This document shows positions 52,720 to 61,135 of a stretch of 64,000 bases of DNA, piece after piece (within the stretch, counting starts at the first letter, position 1; each line of letters starts with the position of its first letter). The DNA is from an uncultured Lachnospiraceae bacterium (GTDB lineage Bacteria; Bacillota; Clostridia; Lachnospirales; Lachnospiraceae): NCBI GenBank assembly GCA_910589105.1, contig CAJUST010000001.1, forward strand, positions 62,001 through 126,000, given 5' to 3'. Both the position numbers and the translations under genes were made by a program. The notes below the pieces were generated by a model. It saw only the letters and a program-made list of their open reading frames with translations, made no database searches and was not told the origin of the DNA.

Positions 52720-53907
52720 ATGAGCCGTTATATACCATTGTCTATTCCGAATTTTGAAGGAAATGAAAAAAAATATGTTCTCGATGCAGTTGAACAAGGC
52801 TGGGTTTCTACGGGAGGGGCGTATATTACAAAACTTGAACGGATGCTGGCGGATTATCTGCATACGGAGGAGGCTGCCGCCTGTCAAAGCGGCACAAGCG
52901 GGATACATCTTGCGTTAATAGAATGTGGGGTTTTGCCGGGCGACATGGTTTTAGTTCCGACTCTAACATTTATTGCGGCTGTGAATCCGGTGCGTTACCA
53001 GTTTGCAGAGCCTGTGTTTTTGGACTGTGATAAGAGTCTGTGCGTCGACCCTGTCAAACTGCGTCAATTTTGCGAACAAGAGTGTACGTTAAAAGAAAAC
53101 CGCCTTGTCCATAATCTGACCCAAAAAACCGTAAAAGCGCTGATCGTTGTGCATGTTTTTGGAAATTTTGCCGATATGGAAGCGATTATGGAAATAGCGG
53201 AAACGTACCATATTAAAGTGATTGAAGATGCGACGGAAAGTTTGGGAAGCCGGTACGAAAAGGGGCGTTTTGCCGGAAAGTATGCTGGCGCGATAGGGGA
53301 TTTCGGTGTATTCTCCTTCAATGGAAATAAAATTATTACAACGGGCGGGGGCGGCGCAGTCACTGCAAAAAATGCGGAAACAGTCCGCCATATCCGCTAT
53401 CTGTCCACACAGGCAAAAGATGATCCGCATTTTTATATACATGATGAAGTCGGTTATAACTACCGCATGACGAACTTACAAGCGGCGCTTGGAGTGGCGC
53501 AAATGGAAAAATTAGAAGAATTTATTGAGCGGAAGCATAAAAATTATGAGCTGTACCGTGAATTGTTTTCTGATTTTGCATATGGGAAACTGCTTGGGTT
53601 CCGTGAAGACACGTATTCCAATCAGTGGTTTTATGCGTTAGAGTTAAATGGAAAACTAAAGTTTCCGCTTCGGAATCTGATTGAACGGCTGGAGACTTTC
53701 GGCGTGCAGACAAGAGCAGTCTGGGGGCTGATTCACAGGCAAAAGCCGTATCAGAATTGCCTTGCCTATGAAATGGAACGGGCGCCTTATTATAGCGGCT
53801 GTATTTTAAATCTGCCTTGCAGTACGCAAATTACAGAAGAAGAAATCCGTTATGCGGCGCAGACCATACAAAGAGAAATAGAATCATGGAGGATAACAGA
53901 TGATTGA
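52720..53907 (+). CDS. legC: LegC-type PLP aminotransferase
   Basis: 395 residues of the DegT family. IPLSIPNFEGNEKKYVLDA is the LegC start; CQSGTSGIHLAL, IEDATESLGSRY and FSFNGNKIITTGGGG with the PLP Lys follow. Converts the LegB keto sugar to the 4-amino sugar. The stop overlaps the next gene by 8 nt. Confidence 0.92.
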   Translation: MSRYIPLSIPNFEGNEKKYVLDAVEQGWVSTGGAYITKLERMLADYLHTEEAAACQSGTSGIHLALIECGVLPGDMVLVPTLTFIAAVNPVRYQFAEPVFLDCDKSLCVDPVKLRQFCEQECTLKENRLVHNLTQKTVKALIVVHVFGNFADMEAIMEIAETYHIKVIEDATESLGSRYEKGRFAGKYAGAIGDFGVFSFNGNKIITTGGGGAVTAKNAETVRHIRYLSTQAKDDPHFYIHDEVGYNYRMTNLQAALGVAQMEKLEEFIERKHKNYELYRELFSDFAYGKLLGFREDTYSNQWFYALELNGKLKFPLRNLIERLETFGVQTRAVWGLIHRQKPYQNCLAYEMERAPYYSGCILNLPCSTQITEEEIRYAAQTIQREIESWRITDD

Positions 53908-54262
53908 AAATAGAGATGAGCAAAAAGAGGCATTGGAAGTTTTGCTTGGGTTTAATGAACGTTTGGTGAAAAACATGAAATTAGTTGCAAAGGAGTTAAA
54001 AGACGGAAGGTTAGACGATACCGAAGCGTTTTTAAATGACATTACGCAAGCGATGAATTGGGAGATTCAAGTTGTCAATGGGACGTTGGATTTGCTGAAT
54101 GAAGGAAAAGAGCGTCTGGATAAAGTAAGATTTAATGAGAAGATCCAAGCGTTAAGCGGCGCAATCGCATCCAAAGACGACAAACAAATGGCGGAAACGT
54201 TTCTGGAGGCTGTTTCTGTGTTTGAGGAGCTTGGCGCTGCGGCGAAAGAGGTTGTTTCCTAA
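53900..54262 (+). CDS. Small helical protein of unknown function at the end of the Leg operon
   Basis: 120 residues, highly charged and predicted all-helical (long Lys/Glu/Leu runs, no Cys, no signal or membrane segment). ATG 53900 has TGGAGG upstream and overlaps the legC stop. Size, acidity and helix content are like flagellar export chaperones or small flagellar-associated proteins, but no motif is recognised, so no function is assigned. It closes the operon before a perfect terminator. Confidence 0.7.
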   Translation: MIENRDEQKEALEVLLGFNERLVKNMKLVAKELKDGRLDDTEAFLNDITQAMNWEIQVVNGTLDLLNEGKERLDKVRFNEKIQALSGAIASKDDKQMAETFLEAVSVFEELGAAAKEVVS

Positions 54263-54293
54263 GTAAATAATGATAGAATCGGATAAGTATTAG

Positions 54294-54343
54294 AAATAGC
54301 GTATTTTATTTATATTTTGATAAATAAAATACGCTATTTTTTT
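54294..54343 (+). terminator. Rho-independent terminator closing the glycan island
   Basis: A 19-bp inverted repeat starting AAATAGCGTATTTTATTTA and ending in its complement, then T7. It ends the operon after the 120-residue protein. Confidence 0.88.
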
Positions 54344-54516
54344 CTCGTGATTTAGAAAAGTTTAAAAATGTTTTCTGAAATTTATAGAATACAACTTACA
54401 GTTTTCTTAATTCTTTAAAAAAAACGAAATATTTTACTATATATGGAAGTATATATTAAGTTAAAAATAGTAAAATTATGCTAAAAAAATATATTGAATA
54501 CGAAAGGATAATCAGT

Positions 54517-54759
54517 ATGAAAGAACAAAAGATAGTGGCTGAAAGAATTAAGTATCTGTGTGAACAGGAAGGGATTTCTTATTACGAATTGTCTTATAAA
54601 GCTGCAGTGCCGATTACAACATTGATGCATATTATTAATTGTTCCACAAAAAATCCCGGAATATTTACAATTATCAAAGTGTGCAATGGATTAAATGTAA
54701 CGATACAGGAGTTTTTCAATTCGAAAGAATTTATTGATATTGAGTATGAACCGGAATAA
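54517..54759 (+). CDS. Small XRE/Cro-C1 family helix-turn-helix protein
   Basis: 80 residues from ATG 54517 (AAAGGAT upstream; ATG 54478 is earlier but has no site). RIKYLCEQEGISYYELSYKA and VPITTLMHIIN match the HTH_3 fold, with a stand-alone DNA-binding domain. Commonly seen as a small regulator near riboflavin or cell-surface genes. Target unknown. No clear promoter was found in the AT-rich 54344-54516. Confidence 0.82.
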   Translation: MKEQKIVAERIKYLCEQEGISYYELSYKAAVPITTLMHIINCSTKNPGIFTIIKVCNGLNVTIQEFFNSKEFIDIEYEPE

Positions 54760-54801
54760 TGTGTTCGGGAAAGGGAAGTTTTTAAGTCGTTTTTATTGTA
54801 T

Positions 54802-54830
54802 TTGACAGATGTTTTGGCATATGCTATTCT
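54802..54830 (+). promoter_or_regulatory. Sigma-A promoter of the rib operon
   Basis: TTGACA (54802-54807), 17-bp spacer, TATTCT (54825-54830), about 22 bp before the FMN riboswitch. Confidence 0.72.
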
Positions 54831-54852
54831 TGTCATAGAAAAACTGCATAAG

Positions 54853-55008
54853 AATCTTCAGGGCAGGGTGACTTTGCAAAGCAGGGGATTCCCTACCGGT
54901 GGTAAAGCCCACGAGCCGCAAGGCATGATTCGGTGACTCTTATCAAACGGCAAAAGCCGGATAAGCGGGATTCCGAAGCCGACAGTATAGTCTGGATGAA
55001 AGAAGGTA
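54853..55008 (+). promoter_or_regulatory. FMN riboswitch (RFN element)
   Basis: Contains the RFN conserved blocks in order: ATCTTCAGGGCAGGGTGA, ATTCCCTACCGGTGGTAAAG, CCCACGAGCC, GATTCGGTGA, ATTCCGAAGCCGACAGTATA and GTCTGGATGAAAGAAGG. An intrinsic terminator lies 92 nt after it, so FMN binding should cause premature termination before ribD. Confidence 0.97.
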
Positions 55009-55100
55009 AATGTCGTATCGTTTTTAGGCGCTTCCTGTATGCCATTTGGCTTTAAAAGACGGCATATATAAGACGAGGGACATGGTTTGCATTGTGGGAG

Positions 55101-55138
55101 AACCGGCTCTGAAATAGATTGTTTCAGCGCCGGTTTTT
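55101..55138 (+). terminator. Riboswitch-controlled terminator
   Basis: AACCGGC-T-CTGAAA pairs with TTTCAG-C-GCCGGTT around a 7-nt loop, followed by a T-run. It is the expression platform of the FMN riboswitch. Confidence 0.85.
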
Positions 55139-55144
55139 TGATGG

Positions 55145-55189
55145 CAGAGTTTTTGCGCAAGCCAGAGTTTTTGCGCAAGCCAGAGTTTT
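55145..55189 (+). repeat. 18-bp tandem repeat in the ribD leader
   Basis: CAGAGTTTTTGCGCAAGC occurs twice in full (55145-55162, 55163-55180), then nine bases of a third unit. It lies between the riboswitch terminator and ribD. The TTGCGCAA core of each unit is palindromic. Confidence 0.9.
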
Positions 55190-55241
55190 TTTGACAGGGC
55201 AGTGTTTTTTGGGGATTGAAAAAGGGAAGGGAAGTGACAAG

Positions 55242-56342
55242 ATGGAAGATAGGGACTATATGCGGATTGCAATAAAAGAAGCAAAAAAGGGAGAAGGCTT
55301 TACGAATCCAAATCCGATGGTTGGGGCCGCGCTTGTGAAAGACGGGCGGGTAATTGGCAAGGATTTCCACCATAGATACGGTGGATTCCATGCTGAGCGG
55401 AATGTAATTTTAAATTGCAGGGAGCCTGTGGAGGGAGCAAAACTTTATGTGACATTAGAGCCATGCTGTCATTATGGAAAAACGCCGCCCTGTACGGATA
55501 TTATCATTGAAAGTGGCATTCGGGAGGTGTATATTGGCTCAATGGACCCAAATCCGCTTGTCGCGGGAAAAGGCGTAAAGCAGTTAAAAAAGCATGGCAT
55601 AAAAGTTGTGACGGGCGTTTGCGAAGCGGAGTGCCTAGAACTTAACCGCGTGTTTTTTCATTATATAAAACATAAAACGCCCTATGTTATCATGAAATAT
55701 GCGATGACGGCTGATGGGAAAATTGCGACGCGGACGGGAAAGTCAAAGTGGATTACTTCAGAAGCTGCCAGAGGACGCGTTCAGGAAAGCCGCCATAAAT
55801 ATATGGGGATTATGGCAGGGGTTGGCACTGTGCTTTTGGACAATCCGAGATTAACGTGCAGATTGGAAGGGAAAAGAAGTCCGGCGCGGATTATTTGCGA
55901 TACGCATCTGCGGACGCCGCTTACGGCAGAAGTGGTACAGACGGCGCGTGAGATTCCGACAATTCTTGCAACGGCAGAAACAGACAGTAAAAAGATGGAG
56001 CCTTATCAGGCAAAGGGGGTTCAGATGCTTGCCGTTCCCTTAGAAGGGGAAAGACTGGATTTAAAAATCTTAATGCAAAAATTGGGCGAACAGGGGATCG
56101 ACAGTATATTGTTGGAAGGCGGGGCAATACTGAATTATAGCGCATTAAAAAGCGGGATTGTCCATGCGGTTGAGATGTACATTGCGCCGAAACTGTTTGG
56201 CGGGACACAAGCGAAAACGCCCGTGGAAGGGCTTGGCGTAGAACTGCCGGATCAGGCGTTTCAACTGTGTGATCCAAAGATTTCCCAGATCGGGGAGGAT
56301 ATTTTAATTGAATGGAAGGTGGGTGTATGTTTACAGGAATAA
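55242..56342 (+). CDS. ribD: Bifunctional riboflavin deaminase/reductase
   Basis: 366 residues from ATG 55242 (GGGAAGTG upstream); the frame is open further upstream through the tandem repeat, but that part is not RibD-like. The N-terminal deaminase has MRIAIKEAKKGEGFTNPNP, HAERNVILN and PCCHYGKTPPC (zinc site). The C-terminal reductase has MKYAMTADGKIATRTGKSKW and LEGGAILNYSALK. It makes the ribitylaminouracil phosphate of riboflavin synthesis. First gene under the FMN riboswitch. Confidence 0.95.
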   Translation: MEDRDYMRIAIKEAKKGEGFTNPNPMVGAALVKDGRVIGKDFHHRYGGFHAERNVILNCREPVEGAKLYVTLEPCCHYGKTPPCTDIIIESGIREVYIGSMDPNPLVAGKGVKQLKKHGIKVVTGVCEAECLELNRVFFHYIKHKTPYVIMKYAMTADGKIATRTGKSKWITSEAARGRVQESRHKYMGIMAGVGTVLLDNPRLTCRLEGKRSPARIICDTHLRTPLTAEVVQTAREIPTILATAETDSKKMEPYQAKGVQMLAVPLEGERLDLKILMQKLGEQGIDSILLEGGAILNYSALKSGIVHAVEMYIAPKLFGGTQAKTPVEGLGVELPDQAFQLCDPKISQIGEDILIEWKVGVCLQE

Positions 56343-56965
56343 TAGAAGAAATCGGCACAGTGCGGAGGATTGGATCGGGCAGAATCCATATTCGGGCAAA
56401 AACGGTTTTAGAAGGCGTGAAAATTGGGGACAGTATTGCCGTTAATGGGGTTTGCCTGACGGTGACGGAATTGGGCGCGGATTTTTTTGCCGCAGACGTT
56501 ATGCCGGAGACTTTTCAGAGAAGCTCTTTGGGAAAGCTTAAGACGGGAAGCGGCGTGAATTTAGAGCGGGCGATGGCGGCGGACGGACGGTTTGGCGGGC
56601 ATATTGTTTCCGGACATATTGATGGGACGGGGAAAATCCAGTCTATTACAAAAGACGGGAATGCGGTCCGTTACCGGATTGACACATCGAAAGAGCTTTT
56701 GCGTGGGATTGTGGAAAAAGGGTCGGTGGCTGTAGACGGCATTAGCTTAACAGTTGCCGCAGTGGCATCGGATTGGTTTGAACTTTCGGTGATTCCCCAT
56801 ACGCTTCATGAGACGGTTTTGGAGAAGAAACGGATAGGGGAAATTGTGAATCTGGAAAATGATATGATCGGAAAATATGTAGAGCGGCTGTTGTCTTTGA
56901 ATCAGGAAGAAGAAAAAAAGCCGTCTGCGTTGACAAAAGAATTTTTGCTTCGGGCAGGATTTTAG
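56327..56965 (+). CDS. ribE: Riboflavin synthase, alpha chain
   Basis: 212 residues from ATG 56327 (GGTGGGTGT upstream), overlapping ribD by 16 nt. Begins MFTGIIEEIGTV, the hallmark of riboflavin synthase; internal repeat DSIAVNGVCLTVTE and GSVAVDGISLTVAA shows the two lumazine-binding barrels, with GGHIVSGHIDG between. Dismutates 6,7-dimethyl-8-ribityllumazine. Confidence 0.95.
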   Translation: MFTGIIEEIGTVRRIGSGRIHIRAKTVLEGVKIGDSIAVNGVCLTVTELGADFFAADVMPETFQRSSLGKLKTGSGVNLERAMAADGRFGGHIVSGHIDGTGKIQSITKDGNAVRYRIDTSKELLRGIVEKGSVAVDGISLTVAAVASDWFELSVIPHTLHETVLEKKRIGEIVNLENDMIGKYVERLLSLNQEEEKKPSALTKEFLLRAGF

Positions 56966-56976
56966 GAGGGAAAAAC

Positions 56977-58182
56977 ATGCAGGCATTTAGTTCGGTGAAA
57001 GAAGCGTTAGAAGATTTAAGGCAGGGAAAAATTATTCTTGTCACAGATGATGAGGATAGGGAAAATGAAGGGGATTTTATTTGCGCGGCGGAATTTGCGA
57101 CGACGGAAAATGTTAATTTTATGGCGGTGCATGGCAAAGGGCTGATTTGTATGCCGATGGGGAAGGCGCTTGTGGAAAAATTAATGCTTCCGCAAATGGT
57201 TTCGAATAACACGGATAACCATGAAACGGCGTTTACGGTTTCGATTGATGCGGTGGAAACGACGACAGGGATTTCAGCGAAAGAGCGTGGGATTACCGCC
57301 AGAAAGTGCGTCGATGAAAACGCCGTTCCTGAGGATTTCAGAAGGCCGGGGCACATGTTTCCGCTTTTAGCGAAAAAGAACGGCGTGCTGGAGCGTAACG
57401 GGCATACGGAAGCGACAGTCGATTTGATGCGGCTTGCGGGATTAAAGGAATGCGGCTTGTGCTGTGAAATTATGCGGGAAGACGGAACGATGATGCGGAC
57501 AGAGGAATTGATGGGTCTTGCGAAAGAATTTCAAATTAAGATGATTACGATTCAGGCAATTCAGGAATACAGGAAAGTGCATGAAAAGCTGGTAGAGGAA
57601 GTTGCAATTACGAAAATGCCGACGCGTTATGGGGAGTTTTTGGCGCATGGGTATGTCAACCGCTTAAATGGAGAGCATCATGTGGCATTGGTAAAAGGAG
57701 AGATTGGAGACGGAGAGCATTTGCTTTGCCGCGTCCATTCGGAGTGCTTGACGGGCGATGCGTTTGGCTCGATGAAGTGTGACTGTGGGCAGCAGCTTCA
57801 ATCGGCGATGAAGCAAATTGAAAAAGAAGGCCGTGGGATTTTGCTTTATCTGCGGCAGGAGGGCCGCGGGATTGGGCTTATCAATAAACTTCGGGCGTAT
57901 GAATTGCAGGATCGGGGAATGGATACGGTGGAAGCGAATTTGGCGCTGGGCTTTGAGGAGGATTTGCGGGAGTATTATATTGGGGCGCAGATTCTCAGGG
58001 ATTTGGGCGTAAAAAGTTTGCGGCTTTTGACAAATAATCCGAAGAAGATTGACGGCCTTTCGGAGTTTGGGCTTAGCATTGAACAAAGAGTGCCGATTCA
58101 GATGGAGCTGACGCCGTTTGATGCGTATTATATGAGGACGAAGAAGAAGAAGATGGGGCATATGTTGGAGGGGGAGTTTTAG
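56977..58182 (+). CDS. ribBA: Bifunctional DHBP synthase/GTP cyclohydrolase II
   Basis: 401 residues. The RibB half has TDDEDRENEGDFICAAEFA and RPGHMFPL; the RibA half has VHSECLTGDAFGSMKCDCG (zinc Cys) and YLRQEGRGIGLINKLRAYE. It supplies both precursors of riboflavin. RBS AGGAGGG; 11 bp after ribE. Confidence 0.96.
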   Translation: MQAFSSVKEALEDLRQGKIILVTDDEDRENEGDFICAAEFATTENVNFMAVHGKGLICMPMGKALVEKLMLPQMVSNNTDNHETAFTVSIDAVETTTGISAKERGITARKCVDENAVPEDFRRPGHMFPLLAKKNGVLERNGHTEATVDLMRLAGLKECGLCCEIMREDGTMMRTEELMGLAKEFQIKMITIQAIQEYRKVHEKLVEEVAITKMPTRYGEFLAHGYVNRLNGEHHVALVKGEIGDGEHLLCRVHSECLTGDAFGSMKCDCGQQLQSAMKQIEKEGRGILLYLRQEGRGIGLINKLRAYELQDRGMDTVEANLALGFEEDLREYYIGAQILRDLGVKSLRLLTNNPKKIDGLSEFGLSIEQRVPIQMELTPFDAYYMRTKKKKMGHMLEGEF

Positions 58183-58193
58183 CGGACGCTGCC

Positions 58194-58319
58194 CAGCAGA
58201 TACAATTTTCCGCTGGGAGCGCTTTTGCTTGTTGACGCTCGCAGCGGCGCTAAGACGCCAAAATACGGCGTCTAAGAGCCGGCGGCGTCAAGAATCCCTG
58301 CGGCTAATTGTATCTGCTG
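58194..58319. repeat. 126-bp imperfect palindrome (structured or MITE-like element) between ribBA and ribH
   Basis: Outer arms CAGCAGATACAATT (58194-58207) and its exact complement (58306-58319) enclose CCGCTGGGA/TCCCTGCGG, TTGACGC/GCGTCAA and an apical AGACGCC/GGCGTCT stem with a 7-nt loop. The element is GC-richer than its surroundings. It could be an RNA hairpin or an interspersed repeat; copy number is not visible here. The rest of the 383-bp gap holds only the direct repeats below and the ribH RBS. Confidence 0.75.
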
Positions 58320-58527
58320 TTCATCTGGCATTGGGGGACGGTAGGTTTGGTGGGCATTAATGGGTATTGGGTTAGGGAGGAATTTCATGTTGGAAAGCGG
58401 GGGCTTGTGTTTGAAGCGCAGTGTAGTGGGGGTTGAATAATGGAGAATTGGACTATGGCAGGTTTAGTTTTGGGAAACTGGCTGGTTTTATCTGCTGTTT
58501 AACGGGGGATTGACGGACGGTAGGTTT
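58313..58527 (+). repeat. Pair of imperfect direct repeats flanking 142 bp before ribH
   Basis: TCTGCTGTT and GGACGGTAGGTTT occur in the same order about 36 bp long at 58313-58348 and 58491-58527. The first copy overlaps the palindrome's right arm. Confidence 0.65.
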
Positions 58528-58565
58528 AGGCAGCTGTAAAATAATAGTTAAGGAGATGGAATGAG

Positions 58566-59033
58566 ATGAATGTATTTGAGGGAAAGATTGTTGCGAAGGA
58601 TATTAGAATTGGGATTGTGGTGGCTAGGTTTAATGAGTTTATTACGGATAAGCTTCTGGGGGGAGCGGTTGACGGGCTTAAGAGGCATGAAGTGTCTGAG
58701 GATTTGATTGATGTGGCTTGGGTTCCGGGAGCGTTTGAGATTCCGTTGGCGGCGAAGGCTATGGCGGAAAGTGGAAAGTATGATGCGGTGATTTGTCTTG
58801 GCGCGGTGATTCGGGGGGCGACTTCACATTATGATTATGTTTGTAGTGAGGTTTCGAAGGGAGTCGCTCAGGTGGCGCTTCAGTCGGGGCTTCCGGTGAT
58901 GTTTGGCGTGTTGACGACGGATACGATTGAGCAGGCGATTGAGCGCGCAGGAAGCAAGGCTGGCAATAAGGGATTTGACTGTGCGACGGGCGCGATTGAG
59001 ATGATTAATTTGCTGCGGGGGATTCGCGGTTAG
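58566..59033 (+). CDS. ribH: 6,7-dimethyl-8-ribityllumazine synthase
   Basis: 155 residues, standard length. GIVVARFNEFITDKLLGGA, WVPGAFEIPLAAKAMA, GAVIRGATSHYDYV and FGVLTTDTIEQAIERAGSK are the family blocks, with the catalytic His in SHYDYV. RBS AAGGAGATG. It is 383 bp from ribBA, separated by the palindromic element, so it may be less well coupled than ribD-ribE-ribBA. Confidence 0.96.
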   Translation: MNVFEGKIVAKDIRIGIVVARFNEFITDKLLGGAVDGLKRHEVSEDLIDVAWVPGAFEIPLAAKAMAESGKYDAVICLGAVIRGATSHYDYVCSEVSKGVAQVALQSGLPVMFGVLTTDTIEQAIERAGSKAGNKGFDCATGAIEMINLLRGIRG

Positions 59034-59049
59034 TGGGTGTTTGGAAATG

Positions 59050-59099
59050 AAATCAGGCATTCTTTTGCTTTTGGGCAGGAGGATGCCTGATTTATTTTT
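59050..59099 (+). terminator. Rho-independent terminator of the rib operon
   Basis: AAATCAGGCAT (59050-59060) and ATGCCTGATTT (59083-59093) form a perfect 11-bp stem, followed by ATTTTTG. Confidence 0.85.
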
Positions 59100-59106
59100 G
59101 GGTTTA

Positions 59107-59137
59107 TTGTAAACTTATTTTTGTGATTGGTTGACAA
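59107..59137 (+). promoter_or_regulatory. BirA operator
   Basis: TTGTAAAC (59107-59114), a 15-bp spacer and GTTGACAA (59130-59137) form the near-palindromic half-sites of the BirA consensus TTGTTAAC-N14/16-GTTAACAA. It overlaps the -35 of the bio promoter, so biotin-bound BirA should repress bioWF. Confidence 0.8.
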
Positions 59138-59159
59138 TCTGGAAGGGGTATTATAGAAT
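59131..59159 (+). promoter_or_regulatory. Sigma-A promoter of the biotin operon
   Basis: TTGACA (59131-59136), 17-bp spacer, TAGAAT (59154-59159), ending 38 bp before ATG 59197. The -35 lies within the right half-site of the BirA operator. Confidence 0.65.
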
Positions 59160-59196
59160 TGGAAATGGATATTATGGAGGGGAGGGGTATGGGACG

Positions 59197-61116
59197 ATGG
59201 GTTTATCGTTTTATAGTGTGAAAATGAGGGCAAGTGAACAGGGAAAGCATATTTCAGGGGCGGAGCGTCTTGTTTTGGAGCGGGAAGTGGACGTTTGCGT
59301 GGAGCAGATGCTTGGGCGTGGGCGGAATCATTCGAAGGGGAAGGCGGATTTGCTGAATATTAAAATGGAAAAGATTGAGGAGAATGAGATTTTATATTTG
59401 GATACACTTCCGGTTTCTACGGTTGAAGTGAAGGATTTCAGAGACGGGCTTAAGGAAGTCAGAAATTGTTTGTTGGAATTGGGGATTGTGAACGTAGAGG
59501 GGATCTTGGGGCGTTTGCCGGAAACGTATGCGATGCGTGGGGCTATGTTGTTAGATGTGGATACGCTGAAACGGTTAGAGCCGGACAGGGAGCGTGGGGT
59601 TAGGGCTACTTATATGGACGGAGTAAGGACGGGGGAAGCTGTTTTTACGAAGGGGAAACATCATTTTCAAGAGGCGGTTGTGCTGGCGGCGAAGGTGGCG
59701 AATGCGCCGAATATTATTGGGGAAATTTGTATTTCGGACGATCCGGATTATGTGGCGGGGTATGTCGCATCGAAGGTGTTTGGGTATCGGCGGATTACGA
59801 AAGTGAAGGAAGCTGGAAGTGAATTGGGCGGGAGGATTTTTTTGTATCGGGGGCGGGAGGAGGATGTGGCGGAGACGGTTGGCTTTTTGGAGCATCAGGC
59901 TGTGCTTGTGAGGAATGCGCCGGAACTTTTTTCGAGGAACCATAGCGAGGGGAAGTTTGGGTTTCTTAATGAGGAGCTTAAACGTCTGCGGGAGGATTTT
60001 TTATTTCGGAGTATGAAGACTATGCAGTCTGCGCAGTCCTCGTCGGTTTTATGTGATGGAAGGCGTGTGCTTTTGCTTGCTTCAAATCATTATTTGGATT
60101 TGGCCCGCCGTAAGGATGTGAAGGAGTCTGCGGAGCGGGCGCTTGACTTGTATGGAACGGGTTCGGGAGGTTCGCGGCTTACGACGGGCAATACGGTTCT
60201 GCATGAAAAATTGGAAAGCAGGATTGCAGAGTTTAAAGGGGAGGAGTCTGCGCTGCTGTTTAATTCGGGGTATGTTGCGAATCTTGCCGCAATTTCTGCG
60301 CTTATGGGAAAAGGGGACGTGATTTTCAGTGATGAATTAAATCATGCGAGCATTATTGACGGCTGCCGTCTAAGCGGGGCGGAGATTGTAATATACCGGC
60401 ATAATGATATGAGGGATTTGGAGCAAAAGCTGGCCAAGTGTCCGTTTCGGAGGGGGCTTGTGGTGAGTGATGCGGTGTTTAGCATGGACGGGGATATTTT
60501 AAATCTGCCGGAGTTTGCGCAGCTTGCGGATCGGCATCAGGCGTTGTCGATGGTAGATGAGGCGCATTCGACGGGAGTGATTGGAAGGACGGGGCGTGGG
60601 ATTGTGGAGCATTATCATGGCGTATGCAGGCCGGATATTTTGATGGGGACGCTTAGTAAGGCGATTGGCAGTGAAGGCGGGTTTGTTTGTGGGAGCAGGG
60701 CACTGACGGAATTTTTAAGGCACAAGGCTCGGGGGTTTGTCTTTTCCACTTCACTTTCTCCGGCTGTGGCGGCGGCTTCAATTCAGGCGCTTGAGGCATT
60801 GGAGGAGAATCCGCAGTTGGTTTTAAGGCTTAGGGAAAATGTGTTGTTTTTTTGTGGCTGTTTACGCGAGGGAGGGATTTTGGCTGATTCAAAAAGCGCG
60901 GTGATACCGATTATGATTGGAGACGAGAAAAAGGCGATTGAGATTTCGGAGGAGCTTTTTTCGGAAGGGTATTTTATCCCTGCAATTCGTTACCCTACAG
61001 TGAAAAGAGGGAGCGCAAGATTGCGGGCGGCGCTTATGTCGGAACATTCGAAAAAAGATCTTAGGGAAGCGGCAGAAGCAATTTTGAGAGTGTGCGGAAA
61101 ATATGGGATTGTATGA
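59197..61116 (+). CDS. BioW-BioF fusion: pimeloyl-CoA ligase and KAPA synthase
   Basis: 639 residues from ATG 59197, after GGAGGGGAGGGG (9 nt spacing). Residues 1-250 are BioW: FYSVKMRASEQGKHISGAER, then GYVASKVFGYRRITKVK and GGRIFLYRG. Residues from about 270 are BioF: LYGTGSGGSRLTTGN, DELNHASIIDGCRL, VDEAHSTGVIGRTGRG and GTLSKAIGSEGG with the PLP Lys at about 488. One chain would make pimeloyl-CoA and condense it with alanine. Downstream bioD and bioA complete most of the route; bioB is not in the window. Confidence 0.93.
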   Translation: MGLSFYSVKMRASEQGKHISGAERLVLEREVDVCVEQMLGRGRNHSKGKADLLNIKMEKIEENEILYLDTLPVSTVEVKDFRDGLKEVRNCLLELGIVNVEGILGRLPETYAMRGAMLLDVDTLKRLEPDRERGVRATYMDGVRTGEAVFTKGKHHFQEAVVLAAKVANAPNIIGEICISDDPDYVAGYVASKVFGYRRITKVKEAGSELGGRIFLYRGREEDVAETVGFLEHQAVLVRNAPELFSRNHSEGKFGFLNEELKRLREDFLFRSMKTMQSAQSSSVLCDGRRVLLLASNHYLDLARRKDVKESAERALDLYGTGSGGSRLTTGNTVLHEKLESRIAEFKGEESALLFNSGYVANLAAISALMGKGDVIFSDELNHASIIDGCRLSGAEIVIYRHNDMRDLEQKLAKCPFRRGLVVSDAVFSMDGDILNLPEFAQLADRHQALSMVDEAHSTGVIGRTGRGIVEHYHGVCRPDILMGTLSKAIGSEGGFVCGSRALTEFLRHKARGFVFSTSLSPAVAAASIQALEALEENPQLVLRLRENVLFFCGCLREGGILADSKSAVIPIMIGDEKKAIEISEELFSEGYFIPAIRYPTVKRGSARLRAALMSEHSKKDLREAAEAILRVCGKYGIV

Positions 61117-61135
61117 TTAGAAAGGGTGTGAAACT

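Noticed and set aside
55119..55241. N-terminal extension of ribD through the tandem repeat
   Set aside because: It starts inside the riboswitch terminator and encodes a non-RibD sequence; ATG 55242 has a proper ribosome site.
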